A stretch of 64,000 nucleotides of DNA from Agroathelia rolfsii (lineage: Eukaryota > Basidiomycota > Agaricomycetes > Amylocorticiales > Amylocorticiaceae). This document shows positions 31,777 through 45,037 of the stretch, piece by piece. Every line of letters starts with the position of its first letter. The first letter of the stretch is position 1. The DNA is taken from positions 5,084,001 to 5,148,000 of the forward strand of contig JABRWF010000002.1 in the NCBI GenBank assembly GCA_018343915.1. The letters are read 5' to 3'. The notes under the pieces are model-generated. The model was given only the letters and a program-made list of their open reading frames with translations, made no database searches and was not told the DNA's origin. Made by a program: the position numbers and the translations under genes.

Positions 31777-33623
31777 TGTTATGAGTTGCTCATGTATTAT
31801 AAATTTATTTAAGATTTTTCATTATTTTTCTAATTTTTCTCCAATTTTTCCTAATTTTTTGGTATATGATATGTATATTACATAAATAAACATTACATAA
31901 GTACTTTGATGACTAAGCAAAGTCATGTGACTAGTCATCACATGACTGGCCATCATATAACTACTAGTTATATGACTTATTATGTAACAAGTCTAGAGCA
32001 TAGGCCCGGGTTACAACACTATTATAGACTTACTATAGTACAATATTGTACTATACTTAGCACCTCTATGCACAGACTATATACTAGTGCATAGACCAGG
32101 TAGAAAATAGTATATAACCCTATAGTGCCTCTACCTGAAGACCCCAGATTTGTTCTCTTTGTCTTTAGGTAAGTACAATAGTGCTTTATATCTAATAAGT
32201 AGCTAATATAATAAACTTTGTCTTTAGAGTCTCCTCACTCTAGGCCTACAAAGCCTGTCCCTATCTCTCTCTCTCCCTTCCCCCACCAAATCCTCTTGGC
32301 TCAGTACTAGGAGGTTGTAAGTGTGCTCTGTGCTACTTATAGAAGAGACAAGCTCAGTACAAGTCTCTTGTCATGGGACACTCATGACTCAACCAACATA
32401 ACCCTAAGATACCTAGCCTAGAAGGGCTAGAAGCAAATAAGGGGGGGTACAACTGATATCTTTAAGCTCCCCCAGCAGGGAGGTGCAACTCATGTTTAAA
32501 GACCTAGAGGCAAGGTCTCCCACTATTTCATAGAGGCTTCCATGCAATATACAATCACTGGTATTCTGAAAGTCCTTTGCCAGGTAGGACATGCTGTCTT
32601 CAGCCTTGACATAATTCTTTATACTCCCTCATCCTAGGAGTCCATGTTCACACATCCTGGTGACACATGCATAGCTTTACTTAGTTTTATACTCCTTTAG
32701 AGCATGGAGTCACAGCATATCCCCTTAACCTTGGGGTCCAGGTATAACAATAAAGATGATAATGGGGGGGGTAAAACACACAAGAAAGAGAGTAGAGGAA
32801 GGAACTTCAGGTATAAGTGAGAGTGACACAGAGGGCAAAAGGTGGTCAAGCTGAATTGCAAAGGTCTCAAGGGCAGGCCTCTATATACTGTTTACAAGTA
32901 CTCTAAGAATAGTTCTTAACTCTACATCAAGGGAAATAGAAGCAAGGAAAGAAAAAGGATTAGAGGAGTTAGAACAGAAGTATAGTGTGGGAAGAAATCA
33001 AAAATGAAAGAAGCATCAAAGATGGGAGAAGCAAATCAATGATGTACATCAGATAATTTAGAAGTATACCCAAATGAAGTACAGTACCATATAAACAATG
33101 CAACAAGAAACCAAAAATAAAGAAATAAAGCCTATATACTCAAATCAAAAGATAAAAAATCAAGAAAAATAGTAGAAAATAGAGAAAAATTAGGGGAACA
33201 AAATAATTATGGGATCAACCCATAACATCTCTGTGTGCATATATAAGACAGGTCTAGCCCTTATGGTGACTATTTACATTTGTAATAACACAACCAAATA
33301 TAGTGCTCAGTGTACCTAAGTAAACAAAGGCTTGCCCTACATTTATCAAGGTTAAGAGACCCTACATGCCTATTTATATACACAAGAAACTTTGTGTCTC
33401 AACAGTATACCTTGCTTGAAGACTTAGTAAGTCTAGAGTAAAGCTTAGTAATCAGCAAGCTCAGGGTTGAGTGAGAACAAAGACAGCACACAAGGCATGT
33501 CCACCCTTGCATTCCAGGCCTTGGGAGTTGTAAAACAGCCATTACAGGCTACCCCATACCTTACAAGGGTTAACATAGGCTCTGGTTGAGTTTTGGTGAC
33601 AAGAGTTAGGTGTACTCTTGATA
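31777..33623 (+). mobile_element. 5' LTR of gypsy element 2, split by V
   Basis: TGTTATGAGTTGCTC to GTACTCTTGATA; decayed primer-binding site AAAACAAATCT follows at 33626-33636. V lies at 32369-33227. Confidence 0.88.
32369..33227 (-). mobile_element. solo LTR family V (reverse)
   Basis: 859 bp, TGTCATGGGACACTC to GATCAACCCATAACA, exact TSD TCTCT at 32364-32368 and 33228-33232. Confidence 0.92.
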
Positions 33624-33956
33624 TTAAAACAAATCTCTCCTTTCTGTGCTAGTTGCTCTGTACACTAGAGGTGGTGTTGTGAGCCACATTATTTTAAGTA
33701 AAGAAACAATTACTATAGAAAATTAAGTAGACTACTATGGTTATTTTACATACAAAAAAGTAGTAGTCTTTATCTTCATATATTTCTTGTTCTTAGGAGT
33801 ATTCTTAGCCAGATTGTAAGTGGTATTAGTATCTACAGTTATATTAGTTTTTTTGAGCTATTAAAGGGAATATCACCTAAGTGGATAGACAAAAAAGACT
33901 TTAGTCACTATAAGTAGCCCAAGACAAGTAAATATATTTAGTAAAATTAGGCCTAG

Positions 33957-34911
33957 TGTTACCAGTTGATTGATGTACTATAAATTTATGTAGAATTTCT
34001 TATTATTTTTCCGAATTTTTCCTGATTTTTCTCAATTTTTTGGTATATAATATGTATATTATATAAGCAGACATTATATAAGCACTCTGATGACTAAGCA
34101 AGTCATATGACCAGTCATTATATGACTAGCCATTATGTAACCACTAGTCATATGACATATTATATAAGCAAGGTCTAGAGCATAGGTCTAGACTATGATA
34201 TCATCACAGAATTATTATAGTGCAATATCACATTATACTTAGCATTACCATGCACAGACCATGTACCAAGTGCACAGACCAGGTAGAATTAGTATATAAC
34301 CCTGTAGTATTTCTATCTGAAGACCCCAGATTTGTTCTCTTTGTCTTCAGGTAAGCACAATAGTGCTTTGTATTAAATAGTTAACTAACATAATAAAACT
34401 TTGTCTTTAGAGTCCCTATCTCCCCTTTTCCCCTCTCTCCCTTAAAAATCCTCTTTGCTTTGTACTGAGAGGTTATAAGTGTGCTCAGTGCTACTTATAG
34501 TAGGAGTTTACTTTGTGCTACTCCTGTATGCATGCATAAGACAGGTCCAGCCCTTATGGTGACTATTTGTATCTGTAACAATACACATAGTGCTTAGTAT
34601 ACCCAAGCAAGCAAAGACTTTGCTCTGAGCTTGTTGTAGTTAAGATACTCTGCACCCCTATTAGTATACACAAGATCTTTGGTATTGTGACAGTAGACTT
34701 TGCTTGAAAGTTCAGTGAACTTGGAGTAAAGCTTGGTGACTAGAGCACTCTGAAGTAAGTGACAGTTAAGACAGGGCATAAGGCATGTACACCTATGCAT
34801 CCCAGGCCTTGGGAGTTGTAAAACAGCCATTACAGGCTACCTCATATTTTAGAGAGGTTTATATAGGCACTGGTTGAGTTTTGGTGGCAAGAGGCAGGTG
34901 TGCTCTTGATA
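33957..34911 (+). mobile_element. solo LTR family A
   Basis: 955 bp, TGTTACCAGTTGATTG to GTGCTCTTGATA, exact TSD CCTAG at 33952-33956 and 34912-34916. Confidence 0.92.
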
Positions 34912-36198
34912 CCTAGCTCAAAGGGCAATAAAAACTTTTATCCTTTACAAAATCACTTTGGGAGTCTCTAGTAAATACTATCAAGCTTGCCTACTATTTC
35001 ATACCTAGACTATAACCCTAGTCAAACCCCAGAGGAAGAAAGTAGTAAAGACACTTCTTTAGGAGAATATAAATCCTCTGATGAAGAAAACCCTACCTTT
35101 CTACCTCCATTCCCTTTCACACAAGTATCCACCCTCCCTACCCCCTTCACTCCATAAGTACAGTCACCTATGGCTAAACAACCTCAACCTCCTACCCCAG
35201 TTACCAATATAGATCTGCTGCAAATATTAGTGGCAAATCAAACCACTATGATGCAGTAGATCTAAAATCAACAAGGATTACAAGCAAAACCCAAAGAGAT
35301 TAGTCACTCACCTTCTACCTTTGATGGACAATGGATTAATTTTCACCTATTTATCCAGAAATTCCAAGCCTATCTGGAACTTAATCTAAGGGTATATATA
35401 ATAGAGGAGGAAAAAGTCAAGTACCTCCTAGGCTTAATGATAGACGGTGTAACAGCATAGTCTAGCTTATGGTACAATGAAATAAAATGGGCTGGAGAAG
35501 GAATAAGGGTAGAAGGACTAGTAGTATTTGTGGAAGTACTACAAAGCTTCAAAACTTTGTTTAGGGCATTTGATGAAAAAGTAGCAGTAAGAGATCAGCT
35601 GCAAAATCTCAGATAAGGGACTACCTCTACTAGAAACTTTGGGATGACCTTTATACTTTTAGGGAGAAGAATAGGGTTATCTAATGATGACCTCAGGGAA
35701 AAATACCTAGAGAGGATGAATATCAAACTTAGATGCATTATCATAGGTTGAGGTAGGGATACCTCTACCCTACAACTCCTCATGAGTGCTACACATGATG
35801 TAGAAGTAAACCTCATGAAGGAAGAAATGTTATCCAGCCATAGATTCTGGTATAACAACAACCTACAAACAGACCTCTAGCATAGCAACCCTGATGCAAT
35901 GAACATCTCAGCTACCATTTTGGAAGGGAAACCCAAGCCATCAAAAAACCCATTCATAAATACAGGATCTACCTAGCAGTCCTCCCTATTACAAGTACCT
36001 ACAATACAAAATCAATCTACTATAACATCTAACAACTCCTTTTGATGAAATGACATTGTGTGTTACAACTGTCAGAAGAAGGGATATATTGCATGGGATT
36101 GTTAAAGCCCTAAAGTAGACAGGGTTAGAACTAATAACCCATTCCAAAAAGTGGCTGCAGCTTCATCAACAACACCAATGCCAACACCAGCAGTGAAT

Positions 36199-37207
36199 TG
36201 TTATGAGTTGAATCTTGTACTATAATTTTTGCGCCTTTTCTACAAATATACTTATATTTTATTTATATTTTTACAATTTTATTTGACTAAGATACAAGGA
36301 AAATACCTTGCAGGTGACATCTTGTAATGCATAACTAGCTGTGTTAGCCCCATGTGACAGGAGCAATCATAACAAGAGTATATTAGGAAGGTGGAGTCTA
36401 GACCTATTTCACTTTCATCAAAAGGTCTAGACTTAGGAACCAAGTTATTCTGATTACTATGTAATTACTAAGGAGTACTAGACTCATCCTCTAATTGGTT
36501 GCTCATTGGACTTAGTCAGAAAGCACTGCCCCATGATTAAAATAACTTTGGCTTACTCACCCTGGCTATACATAGACCCCTAAGGCTGTGTATGGGCCCT
36601 TCTGTTTTAGTATAAATACAGCCCTATAGCCCTTACCTAAACTTTAGCTTTGACCTTCTCACCTTCAGGTAAAGGTATTCCCTATGTATTTACTATAACT
36701 AACTAATATATATCTTGCCTTCAGGCTTGTTTCTGTCCTAGCTACTCCCCTCCCTCTTTATTCCCCTCACTTATATAAGGCCTCAAAGGCATTAGGCAGG
36801 GTCCTCTATAAGGCTTAGTATAAGAAGCCATATAAGTTACAAGCCCCTAATTAACAGAGGGCATTATGCATGATACAAAACCCACCTCAGTGTGGTCAAG
36901 GCAGTGAAAAGACCTTGTAGTTGCTTTTGTAGATATAGAGGGCTAAGCCGCCTCTCTAGAGTATAAAAGGAACTTAGATTATTAGATGTAAAGCAAAGAA
37001 ACCTAGGAAAGTATACACACTTGGAGTACTAAACCTCTAGCTAAGCATAGTAACCAAAGAACCAATAATACAATAGGAGAAGAACAGGAGCACATAGGTA
37101 ACTAATAAGGTCAAACAAATATATGTGTAAAAAAGGCCTTACGGTCCACCTCTGTACCTTACAGGAGGTTTTGTTGTTTAGTCATGTCAAGAGTACAAGC
37201 CTTGACA
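36199..37207 (+). mobile_element. solo LTR family T
   Basis: 1,009 bp, TGTTATGAGTTGAATC to GAGTACAAGCCTTGACA. TSD TGAAT (36194-36198) against TGGAT (37208-37212), one G-to-A change. TATAAATA at 36611-36618, leader 11-mer AGCTTTGACCT at 36646-36656 and a 56-nt intron-like segment at 36669-36724 (GTAAAG, CTAACTAAT, CCTTCAG). Confidence 0.9.
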
Positions 37208-37325
37208 TGGATGGCCAGAATTCATCTACTATAACACAGCAAGACATGCTTAATATACTGCAAGAACAGGGCTAAATGATTGCAGCCCTTAAAGACAAGT
37301 TGGGTTTTTAAAACAGTCAGAGTAT

Positions 37326-37983
37326 TGTTACAGATCTATGGACAGAGTGCACTATAGAGAGATAAGATAACTAGGGTCAATCCAGACCCTAATAGTATAG
37401 CAAAGAGTAATTAGAGACTATGAAAATAAAGATACAATTTGACAAAAGAGGTCTGTGAGATGGGGGACATCTCTTAGACTCTAGTAGCTTAAATACATGC
37501 TTGTATACTATTGTTATCTACTTTGGTGCATTCTCTTGACTTCTAACTCTTACCAAATAATCCAGTAATGATCCTAAGTTCCTCCTTGATTGTTTCAAGG
37601 TCTAGTAGCATGTGCTGCAGTTCCTGTGTAACTATGATAGTACCTGAAGATAGGAGATTGTAAAGTTACACTCTTTTATGTGACATAATACATGATATAT
37701 CACAACCAGTGCAATAGTGATAGTAAGGGAGTAGCCTAGTTCTAAGCTAAGGCTTAGAACTAAGCTATAGCTAAATAGTAAACTATAGCCTACTATAATA
37801 TACTATGACTTATAAATATTATACTGTGAAATAAATTATACTATAGTTTCTATAGCATAATATATAGCTTGATATAATAAATAATAAATGCCTAAGTAAT
37901 TACATAGTTGTTCTAAGTATATGCTTGGTAGATATGAGTAAATGCTATTGTGTCTATAATATGATATAACTAGGGTTGTAACA
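37326..37983. mobile_element. solo LTR family R, internally shortened
   Basis: 658 bp, TGTTACAGATCTATGG to GGTTGTAACA, exact TSD AGTAT at 37321-37325 and 37984-37988. Same orientation as 46039-46886 but ~190 bp shorter in the first half. Confidence 0.92.
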
Positions 37984-38815
37984 AGTATGAGGCCAATGCT
38001 TCTGACCAATATGTACAAAATAAAATTTCTTCTTTTTCTATTTCCTCTTTATTTTCAATCTCTTCTTTATCTGTACATGGTGTGAATAGATAACACCTAA
38101 AAATTCCCTTTATATTCCATGGACATTCCTCTATAATTTCTTTATATGTAATGATTGACTCTGGTGCCTCCTCTATATTTATTAATAAAAAATTCATAGA
38201 AAAAAATAAAATAAAAACATTAAAATTACAAAAACAAATTCCTCTGTACAACATAGACAATTTACCTAATACAATAGGTTTCATTTCTGAATATATAATT
38301 CTTTTAACCTAGATTGGTATAGAATAATAATGTTTGGTATTTCTAGTAGTAGACATCAGTATAGAAGATGTAATTCTAAGTATTGATTGGCTATGGTTAG
38401 AAAATCCCCTTATCAACTGAAAAAAAGACATATAGCTTTAATGGACAATTTGCTAAAAAATGAGAAATATAAAAAATTAACAAAATTATAAAAGATAAGG
38501 ACTCTCCTCTACAATTAGCCGCAATATTAGGCTTGCCACCCCAATACCAAAAACATACCAAGGTCTTCTTAGAAGTAGATTCCCAATGCTTTTTAACTAG
38601 CAAACTATATGACCATAAAATAGAACTGGTAGAAGGAGCTGAAATAAAGAGAGCTAAGGTATATCTACTATTAATCCTAGAGCTGAAAGAGTTAGATGTA
38701 TACCTAGAGGAAAACCTAGCTAAAGGATATATAAGAAAATCCCAAAGCCCTTATGCCTCTCCATTTTTCTTTATCCCAAAAAAAAATGGAAAACTTAGGC
38801 CAATATGTCAAGAGC

Positions 38816-39282
38816 ACACCTGACTCTTGCCACCAAAACTCAACTAATGCCTATGAAAACCCCTCTAAGATACAAGGTAACCAGTAATAGTTATTTTACT
38901 TCTCCCAAGGCTTAGGATGCAAGGGTGTACACTTCCCTGTGTACTGTCCTTGTTATCACTCACACTAGAGCTTGTCAATCCCTAAGCTTTACTCTAAGTC
39001 TGCTAGACTTTCAAGCAAAGGCTATTGTTGAGACACTAGTGTTCTTGTGTATACAAGTAGGTGTTGGGGTATCTTAACCTCAACAAGTACAGGGCAGAGC
39101 CTTTACTTGCTTGAGTGCACTAAGCACAATGTTTGTTGTGTTATTGCGGATGCAAATAGTTACTACTAGGGCTGGACCTATCTTATACATGTATACAGAG
39201 ACTTGCACTAAGCTTATCTCTTGTATAAGCAGCACAAAGCACACTTACAACCTCCTAGCACTGAGCAGAGAGGATTTTGGTG

Positions 39283-39317
<35 letters not shown>

Positions 39318-39778
39318 GGACTCTGAAGACAAAGTTTTATTATATTAGTTTAACTATTTAATACAAAGTACTATTATGCTTACCTGAAGATGAAGAGAAC
39401 AAATCTAGGGTCTTCAGGTAGAGACACTACAGGGTTATATACTATTTTTACCTAGTCTGTGCACCAGGTATATGGTTTATGTACAGAGGTATTAAGTATA
39501 ATGCAATATTGCACTATAGTGAGTCTATGATGGTGTTATGTTCTAGACCCATACTCTAGACCTTCTTTACATAGTAAGTCACATGACTAGTGGTCATATA
39601 ATGGCGAGTCACATGATGACTAATCACATGACTTTGCTTAGTCATCAGAGTATTTATGTAATGTCCACTTATATAATATACATGTTATATACCAAAAAAT
39701 AGAGAAAAATCAGAGAAAAATCAGAAAAATAATGAGAAATCTTAAATAAATTTATAGTATAATGATTGTCTTGTAACA
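38816..39778 (-). mobile_element. solo LTR family A (reverse)
   Basis: 963 bp, TGTCAAGAGCACACC to CTTGTAACA, exact TSD CAATA at 38811-38815 and 39779-39783. Contains an expanded (GA)n tract at about 39286-39314. Confidence 0.93.
39286..39314. repeat. (GA)n microsatellite in A LTR
   Basis: About 14 GA units where other A LTRs have a short mixed GA/GGA tract (CTCTCTCTCT in the forward copies). Confidence 0.85.
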
Positions 39779-42513
39779 CAATAGTGGATTATTGAAAACT
39801 AAATAATATCACTATAAAGAATTCCCATCCACTTCTGCTCATTTCTTCTATTGTTAATGGACTCTTAAGGGCCAGAATATTTTCCAAGTTAGACTTACAA
39901 TAGGGATATAACAATATACTTATAAAGAATGGACACTAAGAGCAAGCAGCATTCATAACTCCTCAAGGATTGTTTAAGCCCCTTATTATGATATTTAGTC
40001 TATGTAATGTCCCTGCTACCTTTTAACCTATAATGGATAAAATATTTGCAGATCTAATTGCACAAGGGTTAGTATATGTATATATTGATAACATTATTAT
40101 TGCTACTACCAAGCTAAAGGAATACTAACAGCTAGTATATAAAGTACTTAAACAATTAGCAAAAAATGATCTCTTTGCTAATTTAGATAAGTGCTTGTTT
40201 GAAATACCAAAAGTAGAGTTTCTAGGAGTAATTATTAGCTATAACTGTATCTAAATGACCAATAATAAAGTATAGGCTATCCTTGACTGGCTAACCCTCA
40301 TGACAGTCAAAGATGTGCAAAAATTCAGAGGTCTAGCAAATTACTATTGGCAGTTCATTAAGGGCTTTAGTGACATCACCAAGCCTCTAGACAGACTTAT
40401 AGGCAAAGGTACTTAGAAATAGGAAAAAGAGGAGCAAGATTCATTTGACAAACTCAAAAAAGCATTCACTATAGCACCTATGCTCACAATTTATGATTAT
40501 CAAAGAGCAAGTCAAATTGAAACTAATGCCTCTGGTTATACTATGGGTGGAGTATTCTCCCAATTACAAGATGACAATGAATGGCACCCAATTGCCTTCT
40601 ATTCCAAATCCATAGATGATGCTCAGCAAAATTATGATATCTAGGATAAAGAAATACTGGCAATTATCTAATCATTGGAAGAATAGCAACATTATATTAT
40701 TGGGTTACCTAAACCAATAGAAATCTGGTCTGATCATAAGAATCTAGAGTACTAGGCAACTAGTCAGCATCTTAGCCAGCAATAAGCATGTTGGTACTAG
40801 ATCCTACAAGAGTATAACTTTACACTTTGTTATAAGAAAGGATCAGCTAATGAAAGAGCCAACGCCCTATCTCAAAGACCAGATTTTTATATAGAAGACT
40901 CTCAGGATAACCTTAACATTATATTACTCTAACTCTCCTATTTCAAAGTTATAGTGGCTAAAAGAGGATATATATTGGTGAAAGGAGAAAAGGAAATTGT
41001 GGTAGATATTAAGAGGGAGAGCACCAAGTTATTGGAATCCCTCTACCAAATTGTCAAGATTGGCCTAAGAAGGATTACCCTAGGATTACAGGATTGGGAA
41101 ACAGAGGATGGCCTAGTATTATACAGAGAAAAAGTATTTGTGCCTCCAAAAAAAGAAATAAAAGAAAAGATTATGGCAAAATACTACAATTCTGCCTTAG
41201 CTAGCCACCCAGGATGCACCAAGACTTTGGAACTCATCAGTAGAAACTACTACTGGATTAATATGACAAAAGAAATAAACCAGTATATAGATTCATGCCT
41301 GCTATGCCAAGCAAATAAACTAAGTCAACAAGCATTACCTGGACTCCTCCAACCTCTTCCTATACCAGGAAAGCCATGGGAACATATTACATTGGATTTA
41401 ATTGTAAAATTACCCAAGTCACATGGATTTGATTTAATCCTAGTAGTAGTAGATTGGCTAACAAAATTGGCATACTTTGTATCCACTAGTGAAAACATTA
41501 CTACCAAAGATATGGCCAATCTCTATGTAAAAAACATGTTCAAGTTATATAGCATTCCCTCAACATGGACCTTGGATTGTGGCCCTCAATTTGCTGCCAA
41601 GTTATAAAAGATATACATGCCAGTTTACACATAAAAACAGCATTGTCCACTACCTATCACCCAAAAAGTGATGGACAAACTGAGTGAATAAACCAAGAGG
41701 TAGGACAATACCTAAGGATCTTCTGTAACTATAGGCAAACAAACTGGATTGACCTACTTCTATATACAGAATTTATGCATAACAATAGAAAAAATGAAAG
41801 TACATATTCTAGTGCCTTTGAACTCACCTATAGTTATATGCCAAACTAGGAAGCTAAGGACATTCAAAACCCACACTAGGAGCTTTTAACTGGATTGAAA
41901 ATGCAAAGGAGGCACAAAAGAAAGTGTAAGCAGCATTAGGTTTAGCTAGGGAACAAATGGAACAATCATACAACAAAGGAAAAAAGATGTTCCCGGATCT
42001 TGAAGAAGGATAGCAAGTATGGCTTAACACACAAAATTTGAAACTTGATAGACCATCTAAAAAATTGAGTCAAAAATGGATTAGACCCTATAAAGTAGAG
42101 AAAAAGCTAAATGACCTGAACTATTAGCTGGAACTACTAGCTAACCTCAAGATCCATAATGTATTTCACATGCACCTACTAAAACCACACTATGCCTCAG
42201 ACCAACACTAGAAACCTTTGCCCCCAGTAGAAGTAGAGGGAGAAGAAGAGTATGAAATAGAAGAGGTACTTAATTCCAGATTATGCCAAGGAAAGCTAGA
42301 ATTCTTGGTTATATAGAAAGGCTACCCAGGAGAACAAACCTGGGTAAGGGAATCTGATATACATGCAAATGATGTAATTAGAGACTTTTACAAAGCTAAT
42401 CCTAGTGCACTAAGAAAAATCAGTGTGGTAGTATTTGGACTTTTACCATTTCAAAATTGGGATAATCTAACAGAATAGCAACCCAAGGCGGATTGCCCCT
42501 AAAAAGGGGGTAA

Positions 42514-43472
42514 TGTTACAAGTCGCTTGTTGTATTATAAATTTATTTAAGATTTTTCATTATTTTTCTGATTTTTCTCTGATTTTTCTCTATTTTTTAG
42601 TATATAACATGTATATTACATAAGTGGACATTACATAAGTACTCTAATGACTAAGCAAAGTTATGTGATCAGTCATCATGTGACTAGCCATTATATGACC
42701 ACTAGTTATGTGATTTATTATGTAAAGCAGGTCTAGAGCATGGGTCTAGAATATGACACTATCATAGACTTACTATAGTATAATATCACATCATACTTAG
42801 CACCTCTATACACAGACCATGTACCAGTGCACAGACCAGGTAGAAATAGTATATAACCCTGTAGTGCCCCTACCTGAAGACCCCAGATTTGTTCTCTTTG
42901 TCTTTAGGTAAGTATAGTAGTGCTTTGTATCTAATAGTTAGCTAACACAATAAAACTTTGTCTTCAGAGTCCCTATCTCTCTCTCTCCCTCTCCCCACCA
43001 AATTCTCTCTGCTCAGTGCTAGGAGGTTGTGAGTGTGCTCTATGCTGCTTACAGAAGAGACAAGCTTAGTGTAAGTTTCTATGTGCATGCATAAAATAGG
43101 TCTAGCCTTTGTGGTGACCAATTGTGTCTATAGTAATATAAACCACACATAGTGCTTAGTGCACCTAAGTAAACAAAGGCTTGCCCTGTATTTATCAAGG
43201 CTAAGAGACCCTGCATGCCTATTTGTATACATAAGAAACTTTGTGTCTCAATAGTAGACCTCACTTGAAGACTTTGCAAGTCTAGAGTAAAGCCTGGTAA
43301 TCAGCAAGCTTAAGGTTGAGTAAGAACAAAGACAGCATACAAGGCATATCTATCCTTATATCCCAGGCCTTGGGAGTTGTAAAATAGCCATTACAGGCTA
43401 CCCCATACCTTACAGGGGTTAATATAGGCTCTGGTTGAGTTTTGGTGGCAAGAGTCAGGTGTGCTCTTGACA
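42514..43472 (+). mobile_element. 3' LTR of family A next to pol of element 2
   Basis: 959 bp, TGTTACAAGTCGCTTG to GTGCTCTTGACA, preceded by a polypurine tract. Contains TATA, leader and intron module (AGATTTGTTCT at about 42885). Confidence 0.9.
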
Positions 43473-43481
43473 CCTATGACA

Positions 43482-44021
43482 GTCTTCAGAGTCCCCTCAC
43501 TTTAGGCCTACAGAGCCTGTCCCTATCTCTCTCTCTCCCTTCCCCCACCAAATTCTCTTGGCTTAGTGCTAGGAGGTTGTAAGTGTGCTCTGTACTACTT
43601 ACAGAAGAGACAAGCTCAGTGCAAGTCTCTATATGCATATATAAGACAGGTCTAGCCCTTGTGGTAACTATTTGTATTTGCAATAACACAACCAAACATA
43701 GTGCTTAGTGTACCTAAGTAAACAAAGGCTTGCCCTGCATTTATTGAGGTTAAGAGACCCTGCACACCTATTTGTATATATAAGAAACTTTGTGTCTCAA
43801 CAGTATACCTTGCTTGAAGACTTAGTAAGTCTAGAGTAAAGCTTAGTAATCAGTGAACTCAGGGTTGAGTAAGAACAAAGATAGTGTACAAGGTGTGTCC
43901 ACTCTTGCATTCCAGGCCTTAGGAGTTATAAAACAGCCATTACAGGCTACCCTATACCTTACAGGGGTTAACATAGGCTCTGGTTGAGTTTTAGTGACAA
44001 GAGTTAGGTGTGCTCTTGACA
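43482..44021 (+). mobile_element. 5'-truncated A LTR
   Basis: Begins inside the intron-end repeat (GTCTTCAG|AGTCC) and runs to GTGCTCTTGACA. Preceded by CCTATGACA, the last 9 bp of a W LTR. See gypsy element 2. Confidence 0.8.
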
Positions 44022-44528
44022 ATAAGGAGAGAGGGGGAGAGGATAGGCTCTATAAGCCTAAGAGTAAATGAACTTTGAAGACAAAGTTTTATATTATATT
44101 AGCTACTTATTAAATACAAAGCACTATTATACTTACTTAAAAATGAAGAGAACAAATCTGGGGTCTTTAGGTAGAGGCACTACAGGGTTTTATACTATTT
44201 CTACCTAGTCTGTGCACTGATACATGGTCTGTGTACAGAGGTACTAAGTATAATGCAATATTGTACCATAGTAAGTCTATGATAGTATCATATTCTAGAC
44301 CTATGCTTTGGAACTGCTTACATAATAAGTTATATAACTAGTAGTCATGTGATGGCTAGTTATATAATAACTGATTACATAACTTACTTAGTCATCAGGG
44401 TACTTATATAATGTCCACTTATATAATATATATATTATATACCAAAAAATAGTGAAAAATCAGAGGAAAATCAGAAAAATAGTGAAAAATCTTAAATAAA
44501 TTCATAATATAATAAGCAACTTATAATA
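44022..44528 (-). mobile_element. 5' LTR of gypsy element 0, outer part
   Basis: Matches the reverse A LTR from the GAGAGAGGGGGAG tract to the end CAACTTATAATA; TSD TCTGG follows at 44529-44533. Confidence 0.85.
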
Positions 44529-44960
44529 TCTGGCCTTAATATAATAAAGCTTAAGTTTAGCCTTTTTAATCTTGGTAGTAGCTTTTATCCTTTACTTTTT
44601 GAGTGTCCTATGTATAGTTTCAGATGAAACAGATACTTGGTGACTATTTCTGAGCTTCCTAGCCACCTGGGTAGCAGTATCTAGTTTGCCTATAGAGATA
44701 AGGTGCATAGAGTAATAAATAGTAGTAGTAGAAAGTTTGGAAGGATAGCCTCTATAGGACTTCTAAAGGTTAGAGCAGTGTTTAGAGCAAATTTTACTGA
44801 TGGTAGAATGTCCTAAATGAGTCCTAGAGGCTATAGCCTTAGGTAATAGTCCTTGATCAAGTAGAGAAAGGATAATATTAAGTTGAGTTAAAGAAATAGG
44901 CTTTATAATAATGGTAGTAGAAATTTAAGGATTGTTTGTGTTTTTTTGGGCGCTAAAGTG
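44529..44960 (-). pseudogene. Tc1-like transposase, N-terminal DNA-binding part
   Basis: Minus strand encodes the paired helix-turn-helix domain: KPISLTQLNIILSLLDQG, a second helix region ASRTHLGHSTISKICSKH, a basic GYPSKLSTTTIYY linker and RKLRNSHQVSVSSETIHRTLKK. It is followed by KIKKAKLK and breaks at TCTGG where gypsy element 0 entered; the catalytic half is at 8780-9486. At least two TAG stops replace Gln codons. Confidence 0.88.
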
Positions 44961-45037
44961 TCTATTTGTATCTCTAACATAGCTGCTTACATAATTATAT
45001 AAATATTATATATGTTTTATATAGGAGTATTACTAAT

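Larger units (their letters stand above)
33800..37311 (+). pseudogene. gag: gag of gypsy element 2, split by A and T
   Basis: Same protein as in element 1. The ATG (MAKQPQPP) is at about 35170; the frame can be followed upstream with stops, and A (33957-34911, TSD CCTAG) splits that upstream part. The zinc knuckle at about 36058-36105 reads CYNCQKKGYIAWDC, again with Tyr in place of His. T (36199-37207) splits the C-terminal linker. The frame ends LKDKLGF, TAA at 37309-37311, over the GGGTTTT heptamer. Confidence 0.85.
37984..42502 (+). pseudogene. pol: pol of gypsy element 2, split by A
   Basis: Protease (about 38100-38250), RT (38540-38815 and 39779-40350, with YIDNIIIA in the catalytic box), RNase H (about 40400-40880) and integrase. 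The longest open stretch of any gypsy copy is at 40954-41607 (217 codons): end of RNase H linker, HHCC finger with the first His changed to Tyr (YYNSALASHPG…CLLCQANK), then the DDE core (LDLIVKLPKSHGFDLILVVVDWLTK; TLDCGPQF). Chromodomain at about 42230-42420 (EEVLNSRLCQGKLEFLV, YPGEQTWVRESDI). Stop at 42500-42502. A reverse A LTR splits RT. Confidence 0.9.
31777..44021 (+). mobile_element. gypsy element 2 (chromovirus A), probably a recombinant
   Basis: 5' LTR 31777-33623, gag and pol remnants, 3' LTR 42514-43472, then 9 bp (CCTATGACA, like the W end) and a 5'-truncated A LTR 43482-44021. The 5' LTR resembles the truncated last LTR (shared CCTCACTYTAGGCCTAC and CAGTATACCTTGC) more than the LTR at 42514. 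The flanks CTTAA and ATAAG do not match. Confidence 0.75.
9487..44528 (-). mobile_element. gypsy element 0 (chromovirus A), minus strand, heavily split
   Basis: The 3' LTR is at 9487-10461; remnants of pol and gag follow rightward; the primer-binding site is at 31069-31079 and the 5' LTR is 31082-31190 plus 44022-44528. TSD TCTGG on both sides shows one insertion into the transposase gene. It has lost part of integrase (around 10557/12634) and the RT/protease/gag junction (around 14988), and hosts W, U, V, A, gypsy 1, Y and gypsy 2. Confidence 0.85.

Noticed and set aside
39286..39314. Regular short repeats, considered as CRISPR or tandem array
   Set aside because: A simple GA microsatellite; no spacer structure, and the sequence is eukaryotic.
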